Below are positions 1 through 5,758 of a stretch of DNA of 5,758 nt, one piece after another. Position numbers and translations under genes: made by a program. The notes beneath the pieces were generated by a model that saw only the letters and a program-made list of their open reading frames with translations, ran no database searches and had not been told where the DNA came from. The stretch lies in NCBI GenBank assembly GCA_025362915.1, contig JANYEU010000001.1, positions 1-5,758 of the forward strand. The letters are read 5' to 3'. How positions within the stretch are numbered: the first letter of the stretch is position 1; the number at the start of each line of letters is the position of its first letter. The DNA is from Chitinophagaceae bacterium (lineage in GTDB: Bacteria; Bacteroidota; Bacteroidia; Chitinophagales; Chitinophagaceae).

Positions 1-1851
1 GATAAGCTAAAACTAATTTTAAATAGTTTTACTGATGCTGTTTTACTTGAATCGAAGGACAGAACCATAGAATTTGTAAACCACTCTTTTTGCAATCTAT
101 TCAAAATAAAACTACCCATTGAATCTGTTATTGGGTCTAACTGTGAGGAAGGGGTTATAGCTGCCAGTTTCCAATTTAAAAATCCATCACGTTTTATTTA
201 TCGCATCGAAGAAACCATTGAAGAACAGATACCTATTAAAGGGGAGCAAATTATTTTAAGGGATGGTCGCCTGTTTTACCGTGATTATTCGCCCATAATT
301 GTTAACAATATACTTACGGGGCATCTATGGGTTTACAAAGAAATTTTGCCTGTAGTTCATCCTGTCAATGAAATCAAGCAACCAGTTACAAACTTGTTTG
401 AGGAAGTACTAAATGTCATTAATATTGATATTTCTGTTCTTGATCATCAAAGAAGATACATTTATATAAATAAATATGCACTTCCTGATAACAAGAAAAG
501 GGATTTTTTAATTGGTAAAACAGCTTTAGAGTATTATAAATATTTTAGTATTCAGGTAGGTGATGGTACCATTAAAGAGGAGTGTTTTTATAAGACACTA
601 TCCGAAGGGATTGTAACAAGCTTGGAAGAGAACTCGAAAGATTTTATGGGTAATGAATGTTACAAAAGGACAACATTCTATCCCTTGACAAATAATAATG
701 GAATTGTAGAAAAAGTACTTGCATATTCTATTGATATTTCAAATGAAAAAGAGGCAGAAGCTAGGTTAAAAGCTGACATTAACTCCTTTAAACATTCCTT
801 AAATAGTATTAATGAAGCGGTCTTGGTTGCAAATGGAAACTTAGAACTAACTTATACAAATAACAGTTTTCAAAAATATTTGTTAGGGGAAACGTCGGGA
901 GAACATACTATTTTTGATTGTATTTCGTTTCAGAATTATGATTTCTACAAACATTTGTTCTCCGTTCTATCAGGAGATAGTCAGGAAATAGGGGGGAGGG
1001 TTAAATTAACTGGGAAAAATGACTCTACAAATTGGTATAAATACAGTATAAATAAAGGAATATCAGCGAACGACAATAAACAAAGTGGCATAGTGGCAGT
1101 ACTAAATAACATATCAGGGGAGGTGCAATTGGAGGAGAATTTATTGGAGGTTGTTAAGCGCGAAAAGGAATTAAACGAGCTTAAGTCTGCATTTGTAAAC
1201 ATGGTTTCTCACGAAATGAGAACGCCACTTGCCATTATATCTTCCTGTGCTGAGCTTATACAATTGATGCTTGCGAGTGGAAAGCCTAAAGAAGAAATTG
1301 AAAATTACGCCAATCATATTATCAGTGAGGTAGAGAGAATGACCGCTTTTATGAATGATATACTGATTATCAGTAAAATAGAAGCTGGAAAGATAGAATT
1401 TAATCCAGAAGCTATTTCTTTGATTAGCTTTTTGGATGATATTATTAAAAAATCTTACCTGCCTTGGAAAGACAATAGAAACCTTTCACTTTCTGTAAAG
1501 GGTAAAGAAAAGGTTTTCTCTTTTGATAACAAGATGCTGAGGCACATACTACAAAATTTGTTGGATAATGCCTTTAAATATTCCACAAACAAGGTGGCAC
1601 CAAAACTAAGGGTAAGCTATAGTAATAGCTATGTTACTTTTTCAGTGATAGACTCGGGTATCGGCATACATCCTGACGACATCCAAAAGCTATTCTCCTC
1701 CTTTTCCCGTGGACGTAATGTGGGCAATATAAACGGAACGGGCATCGGATTGGTAGTGGTAAAATACTTTGTAGATCAACATAAGGGTTCTATCGGCGTA
1801 AGGAGCAAATTGGATGTTGGTACTATCTTCTCCATAAAAATACCCTACTAA
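1..1851 (+). CDS. Multi-PAS sensor histidine kinase, 5' end outside window
   Basis: The frame is open from base 1, so 616 residues are visible and the start lies upstream; an internal TTG at 346 is not the start because PAS-like sequence continues before it. Numbering from base 1: PAS-like regions at about 1-113 (begins LILNSFTDAVLLESKDRTIE, ends GHLWVYKEI), 130-250 and 260-380, then a short helical linker. The DHp domain has the H-box SHEMRTP with phospho-acceptor His404. The HATPase domain has the N-box LLDNAFKYS (Asn523), G1 DSGIGI (551-556), an F-box-like LFSSFSRG and G2 GTGIGL (579-584), so all catalytic boxes look intact. No membrane segment is seen in the visible part, suggesting a cytoplasmic sensor, although the missing N-terminus could hold one. 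It would autophosphorylate on His404 and pass phosphate to a receiver, most likely the one encoded 6 bases downstream. The PAS ligand cannot be told from sequence. Confidence 0.93.
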   Translation, partial: DKLKLILNSFTDAVLLESKDRTIEFVNHSFCNLFKIKLPIESVIGSNCEEGVIAASFQFKNPSRFIYRIEETIEEQIPIKGEQIILRDGRLFYRDYSPIIVNNILTGHLWVYKEILPVVHPVNEIKQPVTNLFEEVLNVINIDISVLDHQRRYIYINKYALPDNKKRDFLIGKTALEYYKYFSIQVGDGTIKEECFYKTLSEGIVTSLEENSKDFMGNECYKRTTFYPLTNNNGIVEKVLAYSIDISNEKEAEARLKADINSFKHSLNSINEAVLVANGNLELTYTNNSFQKYLLGETSGEHTIFDCISFQNYDFYKHLFSVLSGDSQEIGGRVKLTGKNDSTNWYKYSINKGISANDNKQSGIVAVLNNISGEVQLEENLLEVVKREKELNELKSAFVNMVSHEMRTPLAIISSCAELIQLMLASGKPKEEIENYANHIISEVERMTAFMNDILIISKIEAGKIEFNPEAISLISFLDDIIKKSYLPWKDNRNLSLSVKGKEKVFSFDNKMLRHILQNLLDNAFKYSTNKVAPKLRVSYSNSYVTFSVIDSGIGIHPDDIQKLFSSFSRGRNVGNINGTGIGLVVVKYFVDQHKGSIGVRSKLDVGTIFSIKIPY

Positions 1852-1857
1852 ACATAC

Positions 1858-2226
1858 ATGCTTAAGAAAATAATTCTAGTAGTGGAAGATGAGCATTTCC
1901 TTTTGGAAATTACCACGTCTATCCTTCAATTGTATGGGTTTTATACACTTTCTGCTTCCAATGCGCTAGAAGGGCTGCAAGTGGTTTCCGAAACCCGACC
2001 AGACTTGATTATAAGCGATGTGATGATGGGGGAGATAGATGGCTTCCAGTTTGTAAAAATGCTAAAGGCAAACCCATTATATAACGATATTCCAGTAATA
2101 CTTCTTACGGCCCTTGCTGATGTGGTAGATAAAAACAAAGGAATGGCTTCGGGTGCACAAGCTTATATCACCAAACCGTTTAATGGTAAGGAGCTTGTAA
2201 AAACCATCAATCAATTGTTGCAATAG
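1858..2226 (+). CDS. Single-domain CheY-like response regulator
   Basis: This 122-residue protein is a receiver domain and nothing else. The ATG is 6 bases after the kinase stop, so the two genes are almost certainly cotranscribed and the kinase is its likely phosphodonor. Receiver landmarks are complete: acidic cluster Glu10-Asp11-Glu12, phospho-acceptor Asp54 in LIISDVMM, Thr84 in ILLTA, and the Lys106-Pro107 pair in ITKPF. There is no DNA-binding or enzymatic output domain, so it must act by binding a partner protein or as a phosphate relay. The length is usual for stand-alone CheY/Spo0F-type receivers. The target is unknown and is not encoded in this window. Confidence 0.95.
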   Translation: MLKKIILVVEDEHFLLEITTSILQLYGFYTLSASNALEGLQVVSETRPDLIISDVMMGEIDGFQFVKMLKANPLYNDIPVILLTALADVVDKNKGMASGAQAYITKPFNGKELVKTINQLLQ

Positions 2227-2311
2227 TTGATGTATCGGATATTTAAAATCCTTTAAGGTCTTTTACTTTAATCACACACAGATAGACTATTACTAGCTAA
2301 ACATGCCTTAA
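2227..2311. other. Convergent intergenic gap, nothing recognised
   Basis: This stretch lies between the end of the plus-strand two-component genes and the end of the minus-strand toxin remnant. No convincing stem-loop terminator was found in either direction. The missing C-terminal half of the toxin cannot be found here in any minus-strand frame, so it seems to have been lost rather than shifted out of frame. Confidence 0.5.
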
Positions 2312-2473
2312 CTAACCAAAGCTAAAGGGATTTTGCTTTATATCTGAAAGACTAAGTTCCAAATCTGCAATCAACCTATTACCAAGTCCGGATTGCTGTT
2401 TATCGTACCATTTCTTTGCTGCTTTTGTATCTTCTAAGGTGCTTGGCAAAAAAATGATTTTATACCTTTTCAT
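2312..2473 (-). pseudogene. RelE/ParE-family toxin, N-terminal half only
   Basis: A 53-codon minus-strand frame starts with ATG at 2473 and reads MKRYKIIFLPSTLEDTKAAK, then KKWYDKQQSGLGNRLIADLE, ending KQNPFSFG before a TAG. The pattern of a first beta strand, then a helix with WYDKQQSGLG and a second helix ending in NPF is the N-terminal half of RelE/ParE-type toxins, which usually have about 95-100 residues. The C-terminal beta sheet, which carries most active-site residues in ribonuclease members, is absent, and the sequence after the stop does not restore it in other frames. The start overlaps the restored antitoxin reading frame by 14 bases, the normal antitoxin-toxin coupling. It is probably non-functional. 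Family assignment is from motif memory; the truncation is seen directly. Confidence 0.75.
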
Positions 2474-2683
2474 CTTCTGTTTTCAGGCGGGTAAAAAAAG
2501 TTTCTTCTTCAATGCCAATAGATGAGTCTGCACGATAAGCCGCCAAACGTTAATAGATTCTTCTTGTTGCCAAGCCGGTATGGGTTGTTCTAGTATCTCA
2601 ATGGCATCCAAAAGCTTTAAGTCTTCAATTATTGCTGCGGCGTATTCTTTTTTCATGGCTATCTGATAAATGCTATTATTCAT
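2460..2683 (-). pseudogene. Frameshifted addiction-module antitoxin
   Basis: From ATG at 2683 the frame reads MNNSIYQIAMKKEYAAAIIE and continues through EQPIPAWQQEES, a pattern typical of the small Bacteroidota antitoxins paired with RelE/ParE toxins. After Ile44 the open frame runs into an unrelated tail and stops at 2483. Shifting frame at about 2550 (codon aaN has only two bases, so one base appears lost) restores RLAAYRADSSIGIEEETFFT and RLKTEDEKV with a stop at 2460, giving about 74 residues. The restored end overlaps the toxin start at 2473 by 14 bases, which strongly supports the frameshift reading. The C-terminal part normally binds and neutralises the toxin, so the uncorrected protein is probably inactive. 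An in-frame ATG at 2692 and a TTG at 2734 are alternative starts. A sequencing error cannot be excluded. Confidence 0.78.
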
Positions 2684-2693
2684 AAATATCATT

Positions 2694-2744
2694 TTATTCA
2701 AATCTTCGTATAAACCGCCATGCCTTGTTTCCAAATTTGTTCAT
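2694..2744 (-). other. Possible 16-residue leader ORF before antitoxin
   Basis: A short ATG frame reads MNKFGNKAWRFIRRFE and stops at TAA with one base before the in-frame ATG at 2692 of the antitoxin gene. The peptide is basic (five Lys/Arg). The TAA-N-ATG spacing equals that of the operon junctions upstream. It could be a leader peptide coupled to antitoxin translation, the tail of a lost gene, or chance. Confidence 0.2.
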
Positions 2745-2767
2745 TATACAAATATTGGCAAGTAATC

Positions 2768-2837
2768 TTAGCGAATGAACGCGCGAAACGCGCGCACTAG
2801 CCCTTGTAGATTTTAGCGAGTTTGACGCGGACTAGCC
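2768..2837. repeat. Two imperfect GC-rich repeat units
   Basis: Two units share the frame ttagcga ... cgcg ... actagcc: 2768-2802 (35 bases) and 2813-2837 (25 bases), separated by 10 bases. They differ in length in the middle. They are far richer in G+C than the flanks and lie exactly at the broken 3' end of the WYL-type gene. This looks like a dispersed intergenic repeat, but only two copies are visible here. Confidence 0.5.
2780..2794. repeat. GC hairpin within first repeat unit
   Basis: The sequence cgcgcg-aaa-cgcgcg forms a perfect 6-bp stem with a 3-base loop made wholly of G-C pairs in an AT-rich region. No T-run follows on either strand, so it is not a classical intrinsic terminator, though it could pause transcription or stabilise a 3' end. 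Confidence 0.6.
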
Positions 2838-3274
2838 GGGGATACTTCATAATACTTTTGGTGTATAAACTTTGCAACAAGGTTGTTTTTTATAGCATGT
2901 AAAAAAGTATTGAAATGTTCGATACCACTTGGTTTTCTACTCTCAAAAAACACTGATGTTTCAAATTGTTTCGAAAGATTTATAGCATTATGAATCTGAT
3001 AACTTTCTAATAAGCGATTGTTAATAATTTCATCATAACCTTTTTCTATGTAGTACTTGTATCCTTCATTTCTATTACATTTTATTTCAATTCCAAATTG
3101 TTTGAAAATCCCTTTAATATCTCTTTGAAAAGTCCTCTTTGAAGTAGTTAAATCATTATCATTATAGTCTGAATATAAATTCAGGTGGTCATATATTTCT
3201 TCAAAAGTAGCTGGTGCTTTTTGAAGTTTTTTTATGACACGGTCATAACGATTTAATGTTATTTCGATTGCCAT
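2813..3274 (-). pseudogene. WYL-family transcriptional regulator, C-terminally truncated
   Basis: ATG at 3274 is chosen because it lies one base after the stop of the nuclease gene; an upstream ATG at 3319 in the same frame would overlap that gene by 44 bases. The product is 153 residues. Residues 1-78 form a winged helix-turn-helix (TSKRTFQRDI recognition region, then FGIEIKCNRNEGYKYYI as wing). Residues 82-130 are the helical linker usual for WYL regulators (FESRKPSGIEHFNTFLHAIK), and 131-142 (NLVAKFIHQKYY) is the first strand of a WYL domain. The frame then enters the GC-rich repeat, which supplies the last residues PASPRQTR and the stop. Full-length relatives are about 300 residues, so the ligand-sensing domain is lost. 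The wHTH may still bind DNA, possibly the promoter of its own operon. It is the third gene of the operon. Confidence 0.75.
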
Positions 3275-3275
3275 T

Positions 3276-4445
3276 TTATTGTTTTTCGTAAACACTCCAG
3301 TATTTTTTTGAATCTTCAAAGATACTTTCTACTTTATTTTTTCTATAATCTTTATCTTTTAACTTGAAAATTTCATCTGGGCTTAAGTTATAGAATTGAA
3401 AAACTAACTTGGTAGCCTTATTTTCAATTCTACCAAACTCAGGATAAGCATTATATAATACTTGCAGGGCTTCGTTATGTTCGGGTGAAATAATATTTAT
3501 AGGTTTCTCATCCTTATCAACAATTTCTATAGTCACATCGAAATCATAGTTATTTTGAATAAGCCCTGAAAACTGAACAAATATGTTTTCATTATAGGTG
3601 TGTTTGAGTTTGCGTTTTTCATTTTCTTCCTTAATATCTTCAACTAGCAAATTGAATATTTCTTCTTTAAGTTGTTGATAAGTATTAATTAATTGTTGAA
3701 CACTCTTGAAATTTTCTTCCGAACGTGTTATAATATCTTTTATATCGTTTTCCATTTTTTTTGTATTCGTTTCCTTATTTAATGTAAGAATCTTTAATAA
3801 ATATTGATATTGGTTAATTGCTTCACGAAGCACAGTAACATTTTCCACCTTCGTTTTGCATTCCTCTAACCAGCAAATAATATCTTTTTTATAACTTAGG
3901 CAAGTTATTTTATCTATGGCTTCTTTCTCTAGTTTCCCTATTGTACATCCTTTAGGCTTAGCGCCATCGAGTGTTAAATAGACCAATTTGAATTTTCTAT
4001 CATTCTGGTTATGATATTTTGCTCCAAAAGTGTGATAACGTTGCAGTTGGTTTGGTTGGTCTAAAGCATATATTTTATTTTCTATTAAAATTGCATTTCC
4101 ATGTTTATCTTCAATTACCAAATCAATCCTACCACCAGTTTCGTAATTGCAATCAACAATGCCAATATGCCTTTCAACAATTATAAATGCAGAATCCAAA
4201 TTAATCAATCCCTCACAATTTATTTTCTTTAAAAACAGTTCTAAAAATAGTGTACCTTGTAAATGTTCGCCTTTAGGGTTTAGCAGGGCATAAAGAAATG
4301 CGGAATGTGTTTTGTTCTCTTTGCTTTCCATCCCCAATATTTGAAATATATTAAATCTTTCTCCTGTGGCTTTAGCTTGCTTATCATATTCTGAAACAAT
4401 TGTATTTACTTCATTAAGCAGCGATTGATATTTTTCTATTTCCAT
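3276..4445 (-). CDS. PD-(D/E)XK nuclease superfamily protein
   Basis: This 389-residue protein starts with ATG one base after the stop of the FtsZ-like gene. The N-terminal part has the conserved segment KENKTHSAFLYALLNP (42-57). The nuclease core follows: Asp108 in GRIDLVIED, then Glu122 and Lys124 in ILIENKI, giving the D-ExK catalytic set, and QLQRY (133-137) matching the QxxxY motif seen in RecB-like nucleases. Length and order fit the PDDEXK_4-type family. Residues about 228-285 are Lys/Glu-rich and helical, likely a coiled coil. Residues 286-389 form a separate C-terminal region I do not recognise. Expected activity is metal-dependent DNA cleavage; the substrate is unknown and no modification or helicase domain is present. 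Such stand-alone genes are often found in defence islands, which is context, not proof. Confidence 0.85.
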   Translation of the reverse strand: MEIEKYQSLLNEVNTIVSEYDKQAKATGERFNIFQILGMESKENKTHSAFLYALLNPKGEHLQGTLFLELFLKKINCEGLINLDSAFIIVERHIGIVDCNYETGGRIDLVIEDKHGNAILIENKIYALDQPNQLQRYHTFGAKYHNQNDRKFKLVYLTLDGAKPKGCTIGKLEKEAIDKITCLSYKKDIICWLEECKTKVENVTVLREAINQYQYLLKILTLNKETNTKKMENDIKDIITRSEENFKSVQQLINTYQQLKEEIFNLLVEDIKEENEKRKLKHTYNENIFVQFSGLIQNNYDFDVTIEIVDKDEKPINIISPEHNEALQVLYNAYPEFGRIENKATKLVFQFYNLSPDEIFKLKDKDYRKNKVESIFEDSKKYWSVYEKQ

Positions 4446-4446
4446 A

Positions 4447-5097
4447 TTATATTTCGAATTTTTGTTTTTCCTGTAACCACATTTTCAGCATTTCAGTATC
4501 CAAAGCACTAAAGCAATCTATCATTTTTAAACCTGGATATTTTTTGGCAAATGTATCTGCAAATATGAAGTTTACATTTTTATTAATTTTATTTTCCTTT
4601 ATAAATTGATAGCTTGCCAAGCTAGGTCTAGTACCTTCAAAATTATACGGAACTGTACAAATAATAGTATATTTTTTATTTTCAATTTGAAGCATAGAGG
4701 AAATTATTGTTAATAAAGCAGTGCCTGTTACTCCTCCTAATCCTGCCAATAGAACAAAATGGTCATTTGTATTTGTTATATCATAGGATTGTTCTTGTAA
4801 TTGACTTTTTATTTCATCCCAACTTTCTTCCTCTGTACGTTTCTTGTGCCAATAACAAGAGTCGATTTTTTTATTTTTTGATAGAACTACATGTTCCTTT
4901 AAATCTATGTTTATAGCTGTAAACGTTCCATTTACAATATGCTTACGAAACTCCAATAAAGCCTTATTCCCTGCACTTCCTAAACCAATAAAATGAAATT
5001 TTGGATGTTGAATTGGTTTAGCAGACAATTCAATTTTAGGTAATAATGCTATAGCACCAACTGCTGAAATATTTTTTAGAAAGTCCTTTCTATTCAT
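4447..5097 (-). CDS. FtsZ/tubulin-like GTPase-domain protein with Tat-like N-terminus
   Basis: ATG at 5097 gives 216 residues; the frame stays open to a TTG at 5247 but the extra 50 residues look non-coding. The N-terminus MNRKDFLKNISAVGAIALLP resembles a twin-arginine signal (RK-DFLK then a short hydrophobic stretch). FtsZ-type nucleotide-binding landmarks follow in order: GLGSAGN (38-44), AINID (61-65), the tubulin-signature-like GLGGVTGTA (119-127), and VPYNFEGTR (149-157), matching the PFxFEG segment of FtsZ. The end (about 193-212, ALDTEMLKMWLQEK) matches the position of helix H7. The C-terminal domain with the catalytic T7 loop is missing, so self-activated filament GTPase activity is unlikely. 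It is the first gene of the operon, with one base between its stop and the nuclease ATG. The family call is strong on motifs, and its role is unknown. Confidence 0.75.
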   Translation of the reverse strand: MNRKDFLKNISAVGAIALLPKIELSAKPIQHPKFHFIGLGSAGNKALLEFRKHIVNGTFTAINIDLKEHVVLSKNKKIDSCYWHKKRTEEESWDEIKSQLQEQSYDITNTNDHFVLLAGLGGVTGTALLTIISSMLQIENKKYTIICTVPYNFEGTRPSLASYQFIKENKINKNVNFIFADTFAKKYPGLKMIDCFSALDTEMLKMWLQEKQKFEI

Positions 5098-5128
5098 AAC
5101 TGCTTTTATGCAAAAATCACATTCAACT

Positions 5129-5145
5129 ACGACAATACATGTCGT
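5129..5145. promoter_or_regulatory. Inverted repeat, candidate operator
   Basis: A perfect 6-bp inverted repeat, acgaca-N5-tgtcgt, lies 32-48 bases before the FtsZ-like ATG. Its position between a candidate promoter and the start codon fits an operator, and the operon's own wHTH/WYL protein is an obvious candidate ligand. That link is inference. Confidence 0.4.
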
Positions 5146-5160
5146 TTGAAAATTATTTGT

Positions 5161-5168
5161 CAAAAATA
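5161..5168 (-). promoter_or_regulatory. Candidate Bacteroidota -7 promoter element
   Basis: On the minus strand TATTTTTG matches the TAnnTTTG -7 consensus of Bacteroidota exactly, 64 bases before the FtsZ-like ATG. A matching -33 TTG at the right distance was not found, and such AT-rich octamers occur by chance. If used, transcription would start just upstream of the inverted repeat at 5129-5145. Confidence 0.3.
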
Positions 5169-5291
5169 AACTGTCTAAGGAATTAGAAGTATAAGAATAC
5201 CATCGCCGAGTAGGGAACACTAAAACCAAATAACTTCCACTCCCCAAATAATAATTCCCCCATCCCAGTAATATATAATTTCTGCCTTATA

Positions 5292-5328
5292 GAACATCAG
5301 CTAATGAGGAGTACGAACAATAGCTAAT
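5292..5328. repeat. Direct repeat of 14 bases, period 23
   Basis: The copies gaacatcagctaat (5292-5305) and gaacaatagctaat (5315-5328) match at 12 of 14 bases and are offset by 23 bases, about two helical turns. They may be a paired protein-binding site or a relic of an insertion event. No function can be assigned. Confidence 0.4.
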
Positions 5329-5625
5329 TTTCTTCTTTCCCGCCAATAATCCCCCTTTTTCAATATTTCTTTTGGTATGATGAATGTGTTGCCCAGTACC
5401 TTTGAAATCTAACAATAAGTACCTAAGGAATACTTAACACATCGATTTGCTTTTTTCTTTCTCTTTCACCTGCATCCCACACTCTACAAGGGGCCTTGCA
5501 GCAATCCACACAGTTTGTTTTTCAATTCATTTTTGTAGTTCTTTGGCTTATTACCTCTTTATTTCGCTTGTTTTAAAATATATATTGCCCCACGGAGAAT
5601 ATTTATCTCCCATAAATAATAGAGT

Positions 5626-5758
5626 TTATGTCAGTTTAATTACAGGGTAATTAAAGGGCTTTCTTTCGACCCTAAAGTTATGCAAAGCGGCACAAATAGC
5701 AAAAATCTTGTACGGATATTTGTTTTTTCTTAACCTGCATTCATCCTTGACAATCCTG
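5626..5758 (-). mobile_element. C-terminal end of DDE-type transposase (partial)
   Basis: A minus-strand frame enters from the right edge and stops with TAA at 5626-5628, giving 43 visible residues: RIVKDECRLRKNKYPYKIFA then ICAALHNFRVERKPFNYP. The basic RLRKNK region followed by CAALHNF near the C-terminus is typical of DDE_Tnp_4 transposases found in IS5-group elements. The catalytic DDE residues lie outside the window, so integrity cannot be judged. Same strand as the nuclease operon, with its end about 530 bases upstream of the FtsZ-like start; read-through could add to operon expression. The gene stays in frame to the edge. Confidence 0.65.

Larger units (their letters stand above)
5098..5625. 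other. Long intergenic region upstream of nuclease operon
   Basis: No convincing gene is present between the transposase end and the FtsZ-like start. The region holds the candidate promoter and inverted repeat near the operon, a 14-base direct repeat (5292-5328), an 18-base near-palindrome (5484-5501, ctacaaggggccttgcag) and a short hairpin-like GGAGA/TCTCC pair at about 5594-5610. A 35-codon minus-strand frame at 5301-5408 lacks a normal start. The terminal inverted repeat of the neighbouring insertion sequence probably lies here, but its edge cannot be fixed without the other end. Confidence 0.6.

Noticed and set aside
981..1202. Minus-strand ORF opposite the kinase.
   Set aside because: It lies wholly inside the well-supported kinase gene and has no recognisable motif.
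346..1851. Kinase gene starting at the TTG at 346.
   Set aside because: The frame is open to base 1 and the upstream residues form another PAS domain, so the gene begins outside the window.
1941..2138. Minus-strand ORF opposite the response regulator.
   Set aside because: It is antisense to an intact receiver domain and looks like a shadow frame.
2227..2311. Terminator for the two-component operon.
   Set aside because: Only weak AT-rich complementarity is present, with no stable stem followed by a T-run.
2483..2734. An 83-codon minus-strand ORF as an intact novel protein.
   Set aside because: Its last 20 or so residues are out of frame; the other frame restores an antitoxin C-terminus with the expected overlap with the toxin start. 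Its TTG start is also less likely than ATG at 2683.
4707..4916. Plus-strand ORF inside the FtsZ-like gene.
   Set aside because: It is antisense to a gene with clear GTPase motifs.
5098..5247. Extension of the FtsZ-like protein to the TTG at 5247.
   Set aside because: The extra 50 residues are not protein-like, and the candidate promoter and inverted repeat lie within this stretch.
5301..5408. A 35-codon minus-strand frame containing KEILKKGDYWRERRKLAIVR.
   Set aside because: The composition looks protein-like, but there is no normal start codon and a stop lies directly upstream. It may be a gene remnant but cannot be supported.
5447..5650. A 67-codon plus-strand ORF.
   Set aside because: It has no recognisable motif and overlaps the transposase end on the other strand.

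Overview
The window is AT-rich. Its start sites have no clear Shine-Dalgarno sequences, its protein families are Bacteroidota-like (a multi-PAS histidine kinase with a single-domain response regulator, and a small addiction-module antitoxin/RelE-ParE pair), and one TAnnTTTG-type promoter element is visible. A Bacteroidota chromosome is the best guess. No rRNA, tRNA or CRISPR array was seen.

Layout. (1) Bases 1-2226, plus strand: a sensor histidine kinase whose frame is open to the left edge, so its true start lies outside the window. It is followed 6 bases later by a CheY-like receiver protein; together they form a two-component pair. (2) Bases 2312-2683, minus strand: a decayed type II toxin-antitoxin pair. 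The antitoxin carries a one-base frameshift, and the toxin is cut to its N-terminal half. (3) Bases 2768-2837: two imperfect copies of a GC-rich repeat, one with a strong hairpin. The repeat coincides with the point where the next gene loses its 3' end. (4) Bases 2813-5097, minus strand: a compact three-gene operon. The genes, in order of transcription, encode a small FtsZ/tubulin-like GTPase-domain protein with a Tat-like N-terminus, a PD-(D/E)XK nuclease-superfamily protein, and a WYL-type transcriptional regulator truncated just as its WYL domain begins. Both junctions have the form TAA-N-ATG, with one base between stop and start, which points to translational coupling. (5) Bases 5098-5625: a long upstream region with a candidate promoter, a perfect inverted repeat, a direct repeat and a near-palindrome, but no convincing gene. 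(6) Bases 5626-5758, minus strand: the C-terminal end of a DDE-type transposase running off the right edge.

Interpretation. The region between the two-component pair and the transposase looks like an accessory island: a broken toxin-antitoxin module, a repeat, a transposase and a nuclease operon. The most interesting item is the FtsZ-like / PD-(D/E)XK / WYL operon. The family content (nuclease plus WYL regulator) resembles that of anti-phage defence loci, and I do not recognise the combination with a T7-less FtsZ-like protein as a described system. That role is inference; the sequence shows only the genes, their motifs and their coupling.
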